50,629 nucleotides of DNA from an uncultured beta proteobacterium (GTDB lineage Bacteria; Pseudomonadota; Gammaproteobacteria; Burkholderiales; SG8-41), in contig CAISYC010000039.1 of the NCBI GenBank assembly GCA_903889565.1, positions 1-50,629 of the forward strand, written 5' to 3'. The notes under the pieces were generated by a model. The model did no database searches, was not told the DNA's origin, and saw nothing but the letters and a program-made list of their open reading frames with translations. Positions within the stretch are counted from its first letter, which is position 1. Each line of letters starts with the position of its first letter. This document shows positions 1-7,649 of the stretch, piece by piece. Position numbers and translations under genes: made by a program.

Positions 1-111
1 AATGAACTCATCAAGGATCTTGCGCTTCTCGGCGCCGGCCGAAGCGCAGTAACGCTGCCGAATAACGTTGGTCAGTTCAGCCCGTGCTGTGTGCGTCATC
101 TTGGTTCCCAT
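1..111 (-). CDS. Transposase/integrase-type protein, N-terminal 37 residues (cut by window edge)
   Basis: This is the start of a protein running off the left edge, so only 37 residues are visible. The start ATG is at 111 with a strong ribosome site (GGAGG) eight bases upstream; a second in-frame ATG is at 99. The sequence contains an ELTNVIRQRY...AEKRKILDEFI pattern, which I recognise as the N-terminus of integrase-core (DDE, rve) transposases of unclassified or IS481-like insertion sequences. No catalytic residue is in view, so the family is inferred from the N-terminal helix only. The tandem repeats just upstream of the gene (159-213) look like the end of the same element. Confidence 0.55.
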   Translation of the reverse strand, partial: MGTKMTHTARAELTNVIRQRYCASAGAEKRKILDEFI

Positions 112-158
112 AGATCCTCCAAATTAGTGGAGGCACCATGGTGACAGGCGCAGTCGCC

Positions 159-213
159 GGTAACATATCACCTGAGGCAACTAGCCCATCTGGTAACATT
201 TTTGCTGAGGCAA
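159..213. repeat. Tandem 22-bp repeats at the insertion-sequence end
   Basis: Two copies, 159-180 and 192-213, share GGTAACAT at the left and TGAGGCAA at the right with six variable bases between. They are 33 bp apart, three helical turns, which suits paired transposase binding sites. They lie between the transposase start and the GC-poor flank, so the element probably ends close to 214-221. The exact terminus cannot be fixed without the other end. Confidence 0.5.
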
Positions 214-333
214 TGCGGGGGGCGTAATCTTGTCAAGCAATACGAAAGCGACAAATGCACAAGTAAATCCGATTGCGAGTGCTATGTACCACTCAGCTAG
301 CCGGCTCGGTGTTTGAAGGTCAAACGCATTCAT
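181..333 (-). pseudogene. Small membrane-protein gene fragment apparently truncated by the insertion sequence
   Basis: An ORF of 50 codons starts at ATG 333, preceded by AGGAAA about 12 bases upstream, and stops at TAG 183-181. Residues 15-33 are a plausible transmembrane segment (WYIALAIGFTCAFVAFVLL), preceded by a short polar N-terminus. The reading frame runs straight into the insertion-sequence repeat (from about 213 downward), and the last roughly ten residues are encoded by that repeat. The likely history is that a longer membrane-protein gene was interrupted here. It lies 110 bases downstream of psd on the same strand and could have been its operon partner. Family not recognised; it could also be a fortuitous ORF. 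Confidence 0.35.
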
Positions 334-442
334 TTCCAGAGTTTCCTACGGGAAATGGGCCAATGCAAATCTCTACAAGCAGTATCGAGAATAAACGTGG
401 GCGAAGTAAGTTATTCAGCTAGTAAAGGGCGCGCCAGCCGCT

Positions 443-1306
443 TCACGCAAAACACATCAGAGGTGCGCCAACCAGTATTGGCGTGCCTTCGGCAATGCCG
501 TCGTACAGGTTGAATCCGCGCGGTGCGAAAACGAGGATGGTCGAGCCGTGCTGGAACCAGCCCATCTGTTGGCCTTTTCGGTAGTCCGCATCGCAGGCGA
601 TCTCGTTCGGTCCCGGATAGTCGATATGCAGCAGGGCATCTACAAAATCAAGTTTGATGCTGGCGACCAGCACTGCGGCCACCGGCACCAGCACCAGTGC
701 CTGGCCGCCCGGCAGACGGGTAACGATAGCGGCACGCTCGTTTTTACAGAACAGTTTCTCGACGCGTTTCAGCGCAATCGGATTGACGTTCCAGGTGTCG
801 CCCGAGAAGTACGTGGTGCGTTCGACATGGCAGTCATAGGGCGCGTGGAAGCGGTGATACATGCTTGAGGTGATGCGCAGCGTGGCATAACAGCCGTCGC
901 GCACGAGGTCGATCGTCGCCGCGTCGCCGAGCAGTTCGTCGAGCGTGTAGGGAAAGCCTTTGGCCTGGAATACGCGCGTGCCGTCGATGCAGCCGCAGGC
1001 GCCGACGATGCCGTCGCAGGGACTCGTCAGCACCTGCGGATCGGTGTCGATGCGGCGCGCGCCGTCCTTGAGTTCGCGGATGAAGCAGTCGTGCAGGCTG
1101 TCAAAGCGGGTTTTCTTCGCTTCCGCGAGGTCGAGATCGGCGAAGCTTTTCCACAGCGCAATGGACAGGTCGCGGATCAGCGGCTGTTCGATCTTGCTGA
1201 ACCAGCCCATGAAGCGGGTCAAGGCCAGGCGCGGAATGCGGTTGGTGAGCAGGAAATTGAGGTCTTCCTGGAGAAACAGTCCGGCGAGGCGGGAGCGCAT
1301 GGTCAT
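443..1306 (-). CDS. psd: Phosphatidylserine decarboxylase proenzyme
   Basis: This 287-residue protein decarboxylates phosphatidylserine to phosphatidylethanolamine at the inner membrane, using a pyruvoyl group made by self-cleavage. The processing motif is HGST near residue 251 (QHGSTILVF), where the serine becomes the pyruvoyl group of the alpha chain. The other members of the Asp-His-Ser processing triad are visible as SPCDGIVG near residue 95 and YHRFHAP near 150. Length matches the normal bacterial family. There are two near-start ATGs (1306 and 1300) and no clear ribosome site. It is divergent from the aminotransferase gene with only about 60 bases between start codons, so their promoters must overlap. 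Family assignment is secure. Confidence 0.93.
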   Translation of the reverse strand: MTMRSRLAGLFLQEDLNFLLTNRIPRLALTRFMGWFSKIEQPLIRDLSIALWKSFADLDLAEAKKTRFDSLHDCFIRELKDGARRIDTDPQVLTSPCDGIVGACGCIDGTRVFQAKGFPYTLDELLGDAATIDLVRDGCYATLRITSSMYHRFHAPYDCHVERTTYFSGDTWNVNPIALKRVEKLFCKNERAAIVTRLPGGQALVLVPVAAVLVASIKLDFVDALLHIDYPGPNEIACDADYRKGQQMGWFQHGSTILVFAPRGFNLYDGIAEGTPILVGAPLMCFA

Positions 1307-1367
1307 CAGTTTGTAAAGTGTTTCAGGTAAATGAATGGCGCAAACGGATCATCAACCAAGGGAAGCC

Positions 1368-3026
1368 ATGGAAGAAACCCTGATCATGTATGCGCTGGGG
1401 GCCGCCGCTGCCGCACTGGCGCTGCCGAAAATCAAAACGCGGCTTGAATTGTCGAAGGCCAAACATCCTTCGCTTTCGGGCCATTCGCGCATGGCGCGGC
1501 GCATTGCCGCACTGGTGCCCTATTATGAATACGACGAGGCAAAATTCTTCCGTTGCGACGACGCGCCCTACGAGGTCGCCGCACAACGCCGCGCGGCTTT
1601 CCTGCGCCTCGCCGAACTGTATCGCCAACGTTACCCCAAATCGGTGGCGCTCAGCGCCGAGGCGGCCGCCAGCATCGCCGACATGCAGTTTACCGCCGCC
1701 TATCGCGTGCCCTTCCAGTTCAGCCGTTATGTGCGCGAACACCTCAAGGGCGGCTCGTTTCTGCAGTCCGGCGCCGGTCTCAAGGTGACCGATCTCGACG
1801 GCAATGAATTCTACGATTTGACCGGCTCGTACGGCGTCAATGTGTTCGGCAACGATTTCTACAAGGCCTGTATCGAAGAGGGCGTCGCGCGCGCGCGCGA
1901 TCTCGGCCCGGTGCTCGGCAGCTACCATCCGGCGGTGGCCTTCAATGCGCGGCGGCTGCGCGAAATTTCCGGTCTCGACGAAGTGTCGTTTCACATGTCC
2001 GGCACCGAAGCGGTGATGCAGGCAGTGCGGCTGGCGCGTTACCACACGCGGCGCTCTCATCTGGTGCGTTTCTGCGGCGCTTATCACGGCTGGTGGGGCG
2101 ACGTGCAGCCGGGTCCCGGCAATCCGATGCCGGCGCGCGACACCTATACGTTGAAGGACATGGACGGGGATTCGCTGCGCGTGCTGCGCCGGCGCCGCGA
2201 CATCGCCTGCGTGCTGGTCAATCCGCTGCAGGCGCTGCATCCGAACGCGGGCGCGCCCGGCGATTCCTCGCTGGTGGACAGCGGCCGTCGCGCCCATTTC
2301 GACCGCGAGGGTTACACCGCGTGGTTGAAGGAATTGCGCGCGGTGTGCAGCGAACGCGGCATCGTGCTGATCTTCGACGAGGTGTTCGTCGGCTTTCGAC
2401 TCGCGCCCGGCGGCGCGCAGGAGTACTTCGGCGTCAAGGCCGATATGGTGACCTACGGCAAGACGCTCGGCGGCGGCCTGCCGGTCGGTGTGGTCTGCGG
2501 TCGCGCCGATCTGATGAAACGTTTTCGCGATGACCGTCCGGCCGACATCTGCTTTGCGCGCGGCACGTTCAACTCGCACCCCTACGTGATGGGCGCGATG
2601 CAGGCGTTCCTCGAGCGCCTCGAAACACCTGCGGTGCGGGTCCTCTACGCCAATCTCGACGAGCACTGGAACGGCCGCGCGCGCCGGCTCAATCTGCGCC
2701 TGATGGAGGCAGGATTGCCGGTGCAGGTTGCCAACCTGTCGTCGATCTGGACGGTGTTCTACACGCAGCCGTCGCGTTACAACTGGATGCTGCAATATTA
2801 TCTGCGCGCCGAGGGGCTGGCGCTGAGCTGGGTCGGCACCGGCCGGCTCATTTTCAGTCTCAACTACGGCGACGCCGATTTCGAGGCGGTGTGCGATCGT
2901 TTTGTCACGGCAGCACGGGCGATGCAACGCGACGGCTGGTGGTGGGCGGACGCTGCGCTGACCAACAAGGCGATCAAGCGCGGAATATTGCGGGAGTTGA
3001 TTGTGCAACGACTGCGTCGCTCCTGA
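1368..3026 (+). CDS. Class III (PLP-dependent) aminotransferase, glutamate-1-semialdehyde aminomutase-like, with N-terminal extension
   Basis: The C-terminal two thirds is a fold-type I class III aminotransferase. Visible marks are the cofactor-binding SGTEAVMQAVRLAR, the AYHGWWGD loop, the FDEVFVGFR segment with the PLP-pyridine Asp, and the Schiff-base lysine in TYGKTLGGGLPVG. The protein (552 residues) is about 120 residues longer than HemL; the extra N-terminus begins with a hydrophobic stretch (MYALGAAAAALALP), so membrane association is possible. I chose ATG 1368 because AAGGGAAG lies just upstream; an in-frame ATG at 1335 is the alternative. The substrate is unknown. Its place beside psd and an Mpo1-like gene suggests a lipid or amino-alcohol link, but that is inference. 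It is not hemL by architecture. Confidence 0.8.
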   Translation: MEETLIMYALGAAAAALALPKIKTRLELSKAKHPSLSGHSRMARRIAALVPYYEYDEAKFFRCDDAPYEVAAQRRAAFLRLAELYRQRYPKSVALSAEAAASIADMQFTAAYRVPFQFSRYVREHLKGGSFLQSGAGLKVTDLDGNEFYDLTGSYGVNVFGNDFYKACIEEGVARARDLGPVLGSYHPAVAFNARRLREISGLDEVSFHMSGTEAVMQAVRLARYHTRRSHLVRFCGAYHGWWGDVQPGPGNPMPARDTYTLKDMDGDSLRVLRRRRDIACVLVNPLQALHPNAGAPGDSSLVDSGRRAHFDREGYTAWLKELRAVCSERGIVLIFDEVFVGFRLAPGGAQEYFGVKADMVTYGKTLGGGLPVGVVCGRADLMKRFRDDRPADICFARGTFNSHPYVMGAMQAFLERLETPAVRVLYANLDEHWNGRARRLNLRLMEAGLPVQVANLSSIWTVFYTQPSRYNWMLQYYLRAEGLALSWVGTGRLIFSLNYGDADFEAVCDRFVTAARAMQRDGWWWADAALTNKAIKRGILRELIVQRLRRS

Positions 3027-3053
3027 AAAAACGCCCCGCTCGTCGGCGGGGCG
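3026..3053 (-). terminator. Rho-independent terminator of the Mpo1-like gene
   Basis: A perfect 8-bp GC stem (3032-3039 with 3046-3053, loop TCGTCG) is followed on the minus strand by six T residues (A-run at 3026-3031). It lies 25 bases after the stop of the gene at 3078-3683. The hairpin may also serve the converging aminotransferase gene, but the T-run points to the minus strand. Confidence 0.8.
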
Positions 3054-3077
3054 CATGTTCAACTGCACTTCATTCAA

Positions 3078-3683
3078 TCAGGCGTGCTGTTTGCCCAGAG
3101 CCGGATCGATCAGTTCGCCGCGCAGCAGGCACAGCGGCGCTTTGTAATAGAGCATCAGGTCGTGGAAGGGATCGGTCAGAATCTTGGTCATCCACACGAG
3201 GCCGGTCTGCACATCCTTCAGGAAGAACAGATGCACGGTGCGGAACAGCAGGCCGCCGACACCGATGACGAGCCAGGCAATGCCGACGCGGTGAATGTAG
3301 TCAATTTCCGAATTGGCTTCAAACAGGCCGAACAGCGTCGGATTGTAGTAAAGCACCACCGGCGCCGCCGCCCAGATGGCGAGCAGCACGATTTTGCGCT
3401 TCAGGTTATAGCCGACCTTGATCGACTCCTTGTATTCATGCGTGGCCTGATTGACTTCGTCGTAACCCTTGGGTTCGAAGAAGAAGTGGCCGGCCTGGCG
3501 GCTGACCATGGCGGCCAGCCAGCCGATCAGCGCTGCGGCAACCGGGTCGGTGAAAATGAACACGTAGGCGGTGAGAAAGCTCAGCGCGCTGACGAAATGC
3601 AGCGACTGGTTGATGCGGCTGTGGTGATAGTAGCGATGGTCGTCCCAGCGCTGAACCTTCAGGGCATGCAAAAAATCTTTCAT
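3078..3683 (-). CDS. Mpo1-like (DUF962-type) integral membrane protein
   Basis: The protein has 201 residues and about four hydrophobic segments. Near residue 19 it shows YYHHSRINQSLHFVSA and near 60 RQAGHFFFEP. These match the two histidine motifs of the Mpo1/DUF962 family (YHxxxxNxxLH and GHxxFE), whose yeast member is an iron-dependent dioxygenase of 2-hydroxy fatty acid oxidation. The spacing between motifs is shorter than in yeast Mpo1 and there is an extra C-terminal membrane pair, so this is a divergent relative and the reaction is not assured. The start ATG 3683 has GGAGACGT immediately upstream. A three-unit PhoB-like box lies 69 bases upstream and a terminator follows directly, so it is probably monocistronic. 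Confidence 0.6.
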   Translation of the reverse strand: MKDFLHALKVQRWDDHRYYHHSRINQSLHFVSALSFLTAYVFIFTDPVAAALIGWLAAMVSRQAGHFFFEPKGYDEVNQATHEYKESIKVGYNLKRKIVLLAIWAAAPVVLYYNPTLFGLFEANSEIDYIHRVGIAWLVIGVGGLLFRTVHLFFLKDVQTGLVWMTKILTDPFHDLMLYYKAPLCLLRGELIDPALGKQHA

Positions 3684-3703
3684 TACGTCTCCTTTGCCGG
3701 TAA

Positions 3704-3721
3704 CGGGTAAATGACTACCCG
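3704..3721. promoter_or_regulatory. Short inverted repeat in the divergent promoter region
   Basis: CGGGTA and TACCCG form a perfect 6-6-6 inverted repeat between the Mpo1-like gene and the glycosyltransferase. It falls in the leader or core promoter of the minus-strand gene. It may be an operator; the regulator is unknown and a chance palindrome is possible. Confidence 0.25.
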
Positions 3722-3751
3722 TGAATGGTGCCCTGCCGATGCTGCGGTTTG

Positions 3752-3780
3752 TTTACGGATGTTTTACAGCGCGGTGACAA
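3752..3780 (-). promoter_or_regulatory. PhoB-box-like triple repeat upstream of the Mpo1-like gene
   Basis: Read on the minus strand there are three 7-base units separated by 4 bases: TTGTCAC, CTGTAAA and CCGTAAA. The PhoB consensus unit is CTGTCAT/C with the same 11-bp period. The first 18 bases match the box before the OlsB-type gene at 14 of 18 positions. It lies between divergent genes (starts 3683 and 3860), so it could act on both. Confidence 0.5.
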
Positions 3781-3859
3781 TCCGGCAGTAACAAAAGCTT
3801 CAACCAAAATTGCGCGGGACTGTAATGATAGTTTCTTGAATCATTGCCATGATGGCGGC

Positions 3860-5104
3860 ATGGAAACAGACGGCATCATACTGGAGCAACTGCCCGTGAT
3901 GAATAAATCGCTGCGCGTCGCTTTTGTCACCGAGACCTATCCCCCCGAGGTCAACGGGGTCGCCAACACCGCCGCGTGTTTTGTCGAAGGCATGCGCGCG
4001 CGCAATCATGAAATCCAGCTGGTGCGGCCGCGCCAGAACCGCGCCGATCAGGCCGGCGAATATGCCGGGCTGCAGGAAGTCTTGATGCGCGGCCTGCCCA
4101 TTCCTAACTATCCGAGCCTGAAAATGGGCCTGCCTGCCAAACAGGCACTGGTCCGCATGTGGACGCGTCATCGGCCGGATGTCGTGCATATCGTCACCGA
4201 AGGGCCGCTCGGCTGGTCGGCGCTGCAGGCGGCTCTGAAGCTGAAAATACCGGTCAGTTCGGACTTTCGCACCAATTTCCACGCCTACAGCCGTCACTAT
4301 GGCATCGGCTGGCTGCAGAAGCCGATTGCCGCATATTTGCGCAAGTTTCACAACCGCACGCAATTGACGCTGGTGCCGACCGACTCGATGCGGCGCGAGC
4401 TGGCGACGCGCGGATTCCGCAATCTGCGGGTGGTTGCGCGCGGGGTCGATACCGCGCTGTTTACGCCAGCGCGGCGCAGCGAGGCACTGCGCGCGGAGTG
4501 GGGCGCGGCGGCGGACGATCTGGTGATTCTTTATGTTGGCCGCCTTGCGCCGGAAAAGAATCTGGATCCGGTGGTCGCGGCATACGAACGCATCCGCAGC
4601 ATTGAGCCGCGCGCCAAGCTGGTGTTTGTTGGTGACGGCCCGGCGCGCGACAGTCTGCGCGCGCGCCGTCCGGACGCGCACTATGCCGGCATGCGCACTG
4701 GCGAGGATCTCGCAGCGCATTACGCGTCCGGCGACGTTTTTCTGTTTCCGAGTCTGACTGAAACCTTCGGCAACGTGACAATTGAAGCAATGGCGAGCGG
4801 GCTGGCGGTGGTCGCTTACGATTACGCGGCGGCAGCTGAATATATTGCGCACGGCCGCAACGGCGTGCTGGCTGCATTCGACGATGCCGACGATTTCGTG
4901 CGCCTCGCGGCGGAACTGGTCGAACAGCGCGCCAATGTGCGCGCCTTCGGTCAACAGGCGCGCCTGAGCGCGGAACAACTGGCGTGGTCGCGCGTGGTCG
5001 GGCAGTTCGAAAGCCTGCTGATGAACGTTGCCGGCGCGCAGTCAGGGCCGCAGGGCGCTTTGACGATGGATGCGGTGGCCGGCGCCAGCGGTGCCGGCGG
5101 CTGA
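3860..5104 (+). CDS. GT4 glycosyltransferase, Agt-like (diacylglycerol glycosyltransferase candidate)
   Basis: A 414-residue two-Rossmann-domain (GT-B) glycosyltransferase of family GT4. Marks are the N-terminal VTETYPPEVNGVA glycine loop, VHIVTEGPLG, the acceptor-side HAYSRHYGIGWL, LYVGRLAPEKNLD at the domain linker, and the E-x7-E nucleotide-sugar motif in TETFGNVTIEAMASG. The start at 3860 was chosen by alignment with the paralogue at 12465-13685: METDGIILEQLP matches MESEQIIFQQLP. The longer ORF upstream is rejected. The paralogue is coupled to a PlcP-type phosphoesterase, and such enzymes make glycolipids from diacylglycerol under phosphate stress, so the same role is inferred here. Its end overlaps the opposing GT gene by 63 bases. 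Sugar donor unknown. Confidence 0.8.
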   Translation: METDGIILEQLPVMNKSLRVAFVTETYPPEVNGVANTAACFVEGMRARNHEIQLVRPRQNRADQAGEYAGLQEVLMRGLPIPNYPSLKMGLPAKQALVRMWTRHRPDVVHIVTEGPLGWSALQAALKLKIPVSSDFRTNFHAYSRHYGIGWLQKPIAAYLRKFHNRTQLTLVPTDSMRRELATRGFRNLRVVARGVDTALFTPARRSEALRAEWGAAADDLVILYVGRLAPEKNLDPVVAAYERIRSIEPRAKLVFVGDGPARDSLRARRPDAHYAGMRTGEDLAAHYASGDVFLFPSLTETFGNVTIEAMASGLAVVAYDYAAAAEYIAHGRNGVLAAFDDADDFVRLAAELVEQRANVRAFGQQARLSAEQLAWSRVVGQFESLLMNVAGAQSGPQGALTMDAVAGASGAGG

Positions 5105-6268
5105 CAGGCGCCGCGGCGCGGCAATCACCTCGGCGTAAAAAGCCGCCAAGCGTTCGGCTTGTCTGGCAGCGCTCCATTCCGCGGCGTAGGCGCGGCCTTC
5201 CCGTGAAAGACGCGCGCGCAGTGCCGGCGCGTCGAGCAGGCGGCACACCGCGTCGGCGAAGTTTTTCTCGTCGTGTTCCGCAACCAGCGCACCGCGGCCG
5301 GCATCAAGAATATCGCGCGTGCCCATTTCGGAAAGTGCGACGACGGGCACGCCCAGCGCCATCGCTTCGAGCAGCACCAGGCCCTGCGTTTCGGTGCGCG
5401 AGGCGAACACGAAAGCGTCGCCGGCGCGATAACAATCGAGCAGCGTGGTCGCGCGGTCCAGATAGCCGACGAACCGGACGCAGTCCTCGAGCAGCAGGCT
5501 GCGTACTAGCGCTTGCAGATGGGGCAACGCCGGGCCTTCACCGGCGATCAGCAGCATGGCGTCCGGATGGCGGACGCGCACGCGCAGCAGCGTATAGAGC
5601 AGAAAATCGATGTTTTTCTCGAAGGCGACGCGGCCGATGTGCACCAGCAGCGGTCGATCGGACGCGATGTCGTGCGCGCGCCTGAACGCGGCGCCGTCGC
5701 CGCCCGACAGTTCCTCCAGACGAACGCCGGTCGGCAGGATGGTCATCGGCGAATTCACGCCGTAGGCGCCAAGCGCGTCATGCATGGCGCGTGAGGGCAC
5801 CACCAGCGCATCGACCTGATTGCCCTGGCGGCGCGAAAATTCGCGCGCCAGCGCACGCATCAGTGCGCGCGGCGCGAACGGCACATAGTGATAGAGATAT
5901 TCTTCGAAAAACGTGTGATAGGTCGCCACGCAGGGAACGCCGAGCTCGCGCGCGATGCGCAGACCGGCGTAATGGGCGGCGAACGGCGTTTGTATATGCA
6001 CGAGGTCAAACGGCTGCCCGTCCAGGGCCGCCGGTAACGCGCGCAACGCGGCGCCAAGCATCAGGCGGTCTTCGGGATCCATTGGAATATTGCGTGCGGC
6101 GATGCGGACGATGCCTGCTTCGTCGGCGGTCGGTTGCCGTGGATAATCCGGCGTAACCACCGCGACTTCGTGTCCGAGCGCCTGCAATTCGCGACGGAAG
6201 GTGCGGATCGACGTCGAGACGCCGTTCACGCGCGGAAAATACACGTCGGAAATGTAGAGCAGGCGCAA
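5042..6268 (-). CDS. GT4 glycosyltransferase (second type)
   Basis: The protein has 408 residues and is a GT-B fold, GT4-family enzyme. It shows SDVYFPRVNGVSTSI at the N-terminus, the HIQTPFAAHYAG and TYHTFFEEYLYHY acceptor-side segments, HIGRVAFEKNIDFL at the linker, and the ExxE donor motif in SRTETQGLVLLEAMALG near residue 305. It is clearly divergent from the Agt-like pair in this window and resembles alpha-mannosyl/glucosyl-transferases and diacylglycerol glucosyltransferases (MgdA/AlgMGS-like HTFFEEY signature); the acceptor is inferred. It starts with ATG 6268 and its tail overlaps the converging glycosyltransferase by 63 bases. A PhoB-like box sits 44 bases before the start. Confidence 0.78.
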   Translation of the reverse strand: MRLLYISDVYFPRVNGVSTSIRTFRRELQALGHEVAVVTPDYPRQPTADEAGIVRIAARNIPMDPEDRLMLGAALRALPAALDGQPFDLVHIQTPFAAHYAGLRIARELGVPCVATYHTFFEEYLYHYVPFAPRALMRALAREFSRRQGNQVDALVVPSRAMHDALGAYGVNSPMTILPTGVRLEELSGGDGAAFRRAHDIASDRPLLVHIGRVAFEKNIDFLLYTLLRVRVRHPDAMLLIAGEGPALPHLQALVRSLLLEDCVRFVGYLDRATTLLDCYRAGDAFVFASRTETQGLVLLEAMALGVPVVALSEMGTRDILDAGRGALVAEHDEKNFADAVCRLLDAPALRARLSREGRAYAAEWSAARQAERLAAFYAEVIAAPRRLSAAGTAGAGHRIHRQSALRP

Positions 6269-6311
6269 AGTCCGTCCATCAAGTCGAGACGCGCCAATGT
6301 GCCAGATTCAG

Positions 6312-6329
6312 GTTACCGTTTTGCTACAG
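6312..6329 (-). promoter_or_regulatory. PhoB-box-like repeat upstream of the GT4 gene
   Basis: On the minus strand the units CTGTAGC and CGGTAAC are separated by AAAA, giving 10 of 14 matches to two CTGTCAC units. The box ends 44 bases before the GT start at 6268, nearly the same distance as in front of dgkA and the OlsB-type gene. Weak on its own; the shared position supports it. Confidence 0.4.
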
Positions 6330-6360
6330 TCAGTCCTCGCGTCGCCGCGCAAGCGGTCAG

Positions 6361-6792
6361 TCAAGCCGCGGGCAGCAGGATTTCATTGACCGCGCCGCGC
6401 GGTATATCGCCGCTGAGCACGTCGAGGATATTGCGCGCCGCCTCGATTTCAGCTTCAGCGTCTTCGCGGCGCATGGCGACATTGGTGACCCAGATGCCAC
6501 GCCGGGTGCAGGCGGCGACATCGATATGCTCTGGAAGGCGGAAGGTGCAGGCGATCACCTGCAAACGCGGAAACTCGTCCAGCAGCTTGTCGTCGATTCG
6601 TTCCGGCGAGGCCAACTGCAGCGCCTGGGCGCAACCGGCCACCAGTGCGAAGTCACGGCGGCGGTCGCCGCCAAGATCCACGCGCGGCAGAATGTCGCAT
6701 ACGGTGATCAGCATTTCGATGGCGGCCGGCACCACCGGTCGCGAAATCAAGACGAAGGGTTTCAGCCGGTGCTCCCTGAAATGACGCCGCAT
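6361..6792 (-). CDS. D-2-hydroxyacid dehydrogenase catalytic-domain protein lacking the NAD-binding domain
   Basis: This 143-residue protein aligns with the two ends of D-isomer-specific 2-hydroxyacid dehydrogenases. Residues 10-100 match the N-terminal substrate lobe (LDEFPRLQVIACTFRLPEHIDVAACTRRGIWVTN). Residues 108-140 match the C-terminal helix that returns to that lobe (EIEAARNILDVLSGDIPRGAVN). The ~180-residue Rossmann domain that normally lies between them, with GxGxxG and the catalytic Arg/Glu/His, is missing. It resembles the phosphite-dehydrogenase (PtxD) branch most in my reading. The frame is open and clean. Either an in-frame internal deletion made an inactive remnant, or a standalone substrate-binding lobe is kept. 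It follows the OlsB-type gene by 66 bases and is probably cotranscribed. Confidence 0.6.
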   Translation of the reverse strand: MRRHFREHRLKPFVLISRPVVPAAIEMLITVCDILPRVDLGGDRRRDFALVAGCAQALQLASPERIDDKLLDEFPRLQVIACTFRLPEHIDVAACTRRGIWVTNVAMRREDAEAEIEAARNILDVLSGDIPRGAVNEILLPAA

Positions 6793-6858
6793 GGCGCCTC
6801 CACGAAGGCAAGCTTAGCGATCAATTGTTGCAGTCGATGCGGCGACGCGGCGCATGAT

Positions 6859-7620
6859 TCAGGGCAGGGCGCGCAGAAAGTGGCGCGGGTAACGCGGGTC
6901 CATCCGCGCGACCGGCAGCATCATCAGCAGATCGGCGGTGTTGAAATCCGGATCCCACGCCGGCGCGCTGCAGACATAGGCGCCGACCTTGAGGTAGCCC
7001 TTGATAAGCGGCGGCAGTCTGATCGCCGAGGCTGTTACGGCATAGGCGTCGAGCGGCAGTTCGCAGCGCGGGAAGGCACGGTATTCGATCGGGCTCAGAT
7101 GCGTGGATTGCAGGCGGTGGTAAAGGGATGCCGCCATCTGGCCGCCATCGGCCATGCCGACGCTGGCGCAGCCGATGATGTATTGGTAGCTGTGGGTCTG
7201 CACGTAACGCAGAATGCCCGACCACAGCAGCGCGATCGTCGCGCCCGAGCGGTAATTCATGTGCACGCAGGAACGGCCGATCTCGACCGTCTGCCCGCGC
7301 AGGTGGTTGAGGCGCGTCAGATCAAATTCCTCTTCGGCATAGTAGCCGCCTATGCGGCGTGCCGCCGCCGGCGTCAGGATGCGGTAGGTGCCGACGACCT
7401 GGCCGGTGACGCTGTCGCGCACGATCAGGTGTTCGCAGTAGGGATCGAACATGTCGCAATCGATGCCGCGCTCGGCTCCGGCGACGCGTGCGCCCATTTC
7501 CTCGGCAAACACCTTGTAGCGCAGACGTTGTGCTTCGAATACTTCCTGTTCGCCGCGCGCGATCGATACTTCGAGCGGGGGGCGTTGTTCAGGACGGCCT
7601 CTGACAAGGCGCTGCAGCAT
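6859..7620 (-). CDS. olsB: GNAT/hemolysin-type N-acyltransferase, OlsB-like (ornithine lipid synthesis candidate)
   Basis: The 253-residue protein belongs to the acyl-ACP-dependent N-acyltransferase family related to acyl-homoserine-lactone synthases. Marks are EAQRLRYKVFAEEMGA near residue 30, DMFDPYCEHLIVRD near 56, VGTYRIL near 76, and VEIGRSCVHMNYRSG with IIGCASVGMADG further on. OlsB transfers a 3-hydroxyacyl chain from ACP to the alpha-amino group of ornithine, the first step to ornithine lipids; these phosphorus-free lipids replace phospholipids when phosphate is scarce. OlsA, needed for the second step, is not in this window, so the exact product is inferred. The start at 7620 is supported by GGAGATC upstream. 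A PhoB-like box lies 46 bases before it. Divergent from ppx. Confidence 0.75.
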   Translation of the reverse strand: MLQRLVRGRPEQRPPLEVSIARGEQEVFEAQRLRYKVFAEEMGARVAGAERGIDCDMFDPYCEHLIVRDSVTGQVVGTYRILTPAAARRIGGYYAEEEFDLTRLNHLRGQTVEIGRSCVHMNYRSGATIALLWSGILRYVQTHSYQYIIGCASVGMADGGQMAASLYHRLQSTHLSPIEYRAFPRCELPLDAYAVTASAIRLPPLIKGYLKVGAYVCSAPAWDPDFNTADLLMMLPVARMDPRYPRHFLRALP

Positions 7621-7649
7621 GCGTGATCTCCATGAATGAAAACCGCGCC

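Noticed and set aside
313-513. 66-codon plus-strand ORF near the insertion sequence
   Set aside because: It overlaps the end of psd on the other strand, has no ribosome site and no recognisable family.
1323-3077. 584-codon open frame on the minus strand across the aminotransferase gene
   Set aside because: It is the antisense shadow of a clear class III aminotransferase; its translation is Arg/His/Ala-rich and matches no family.
3725-3859. N-terminal extension of the first Agt-like glycosyltransferase
   Set aside because: The paralogue at 12465-13685 begins at the equivalent of ATG 3860, and the extension covers the promoter with the PhoB-like box.
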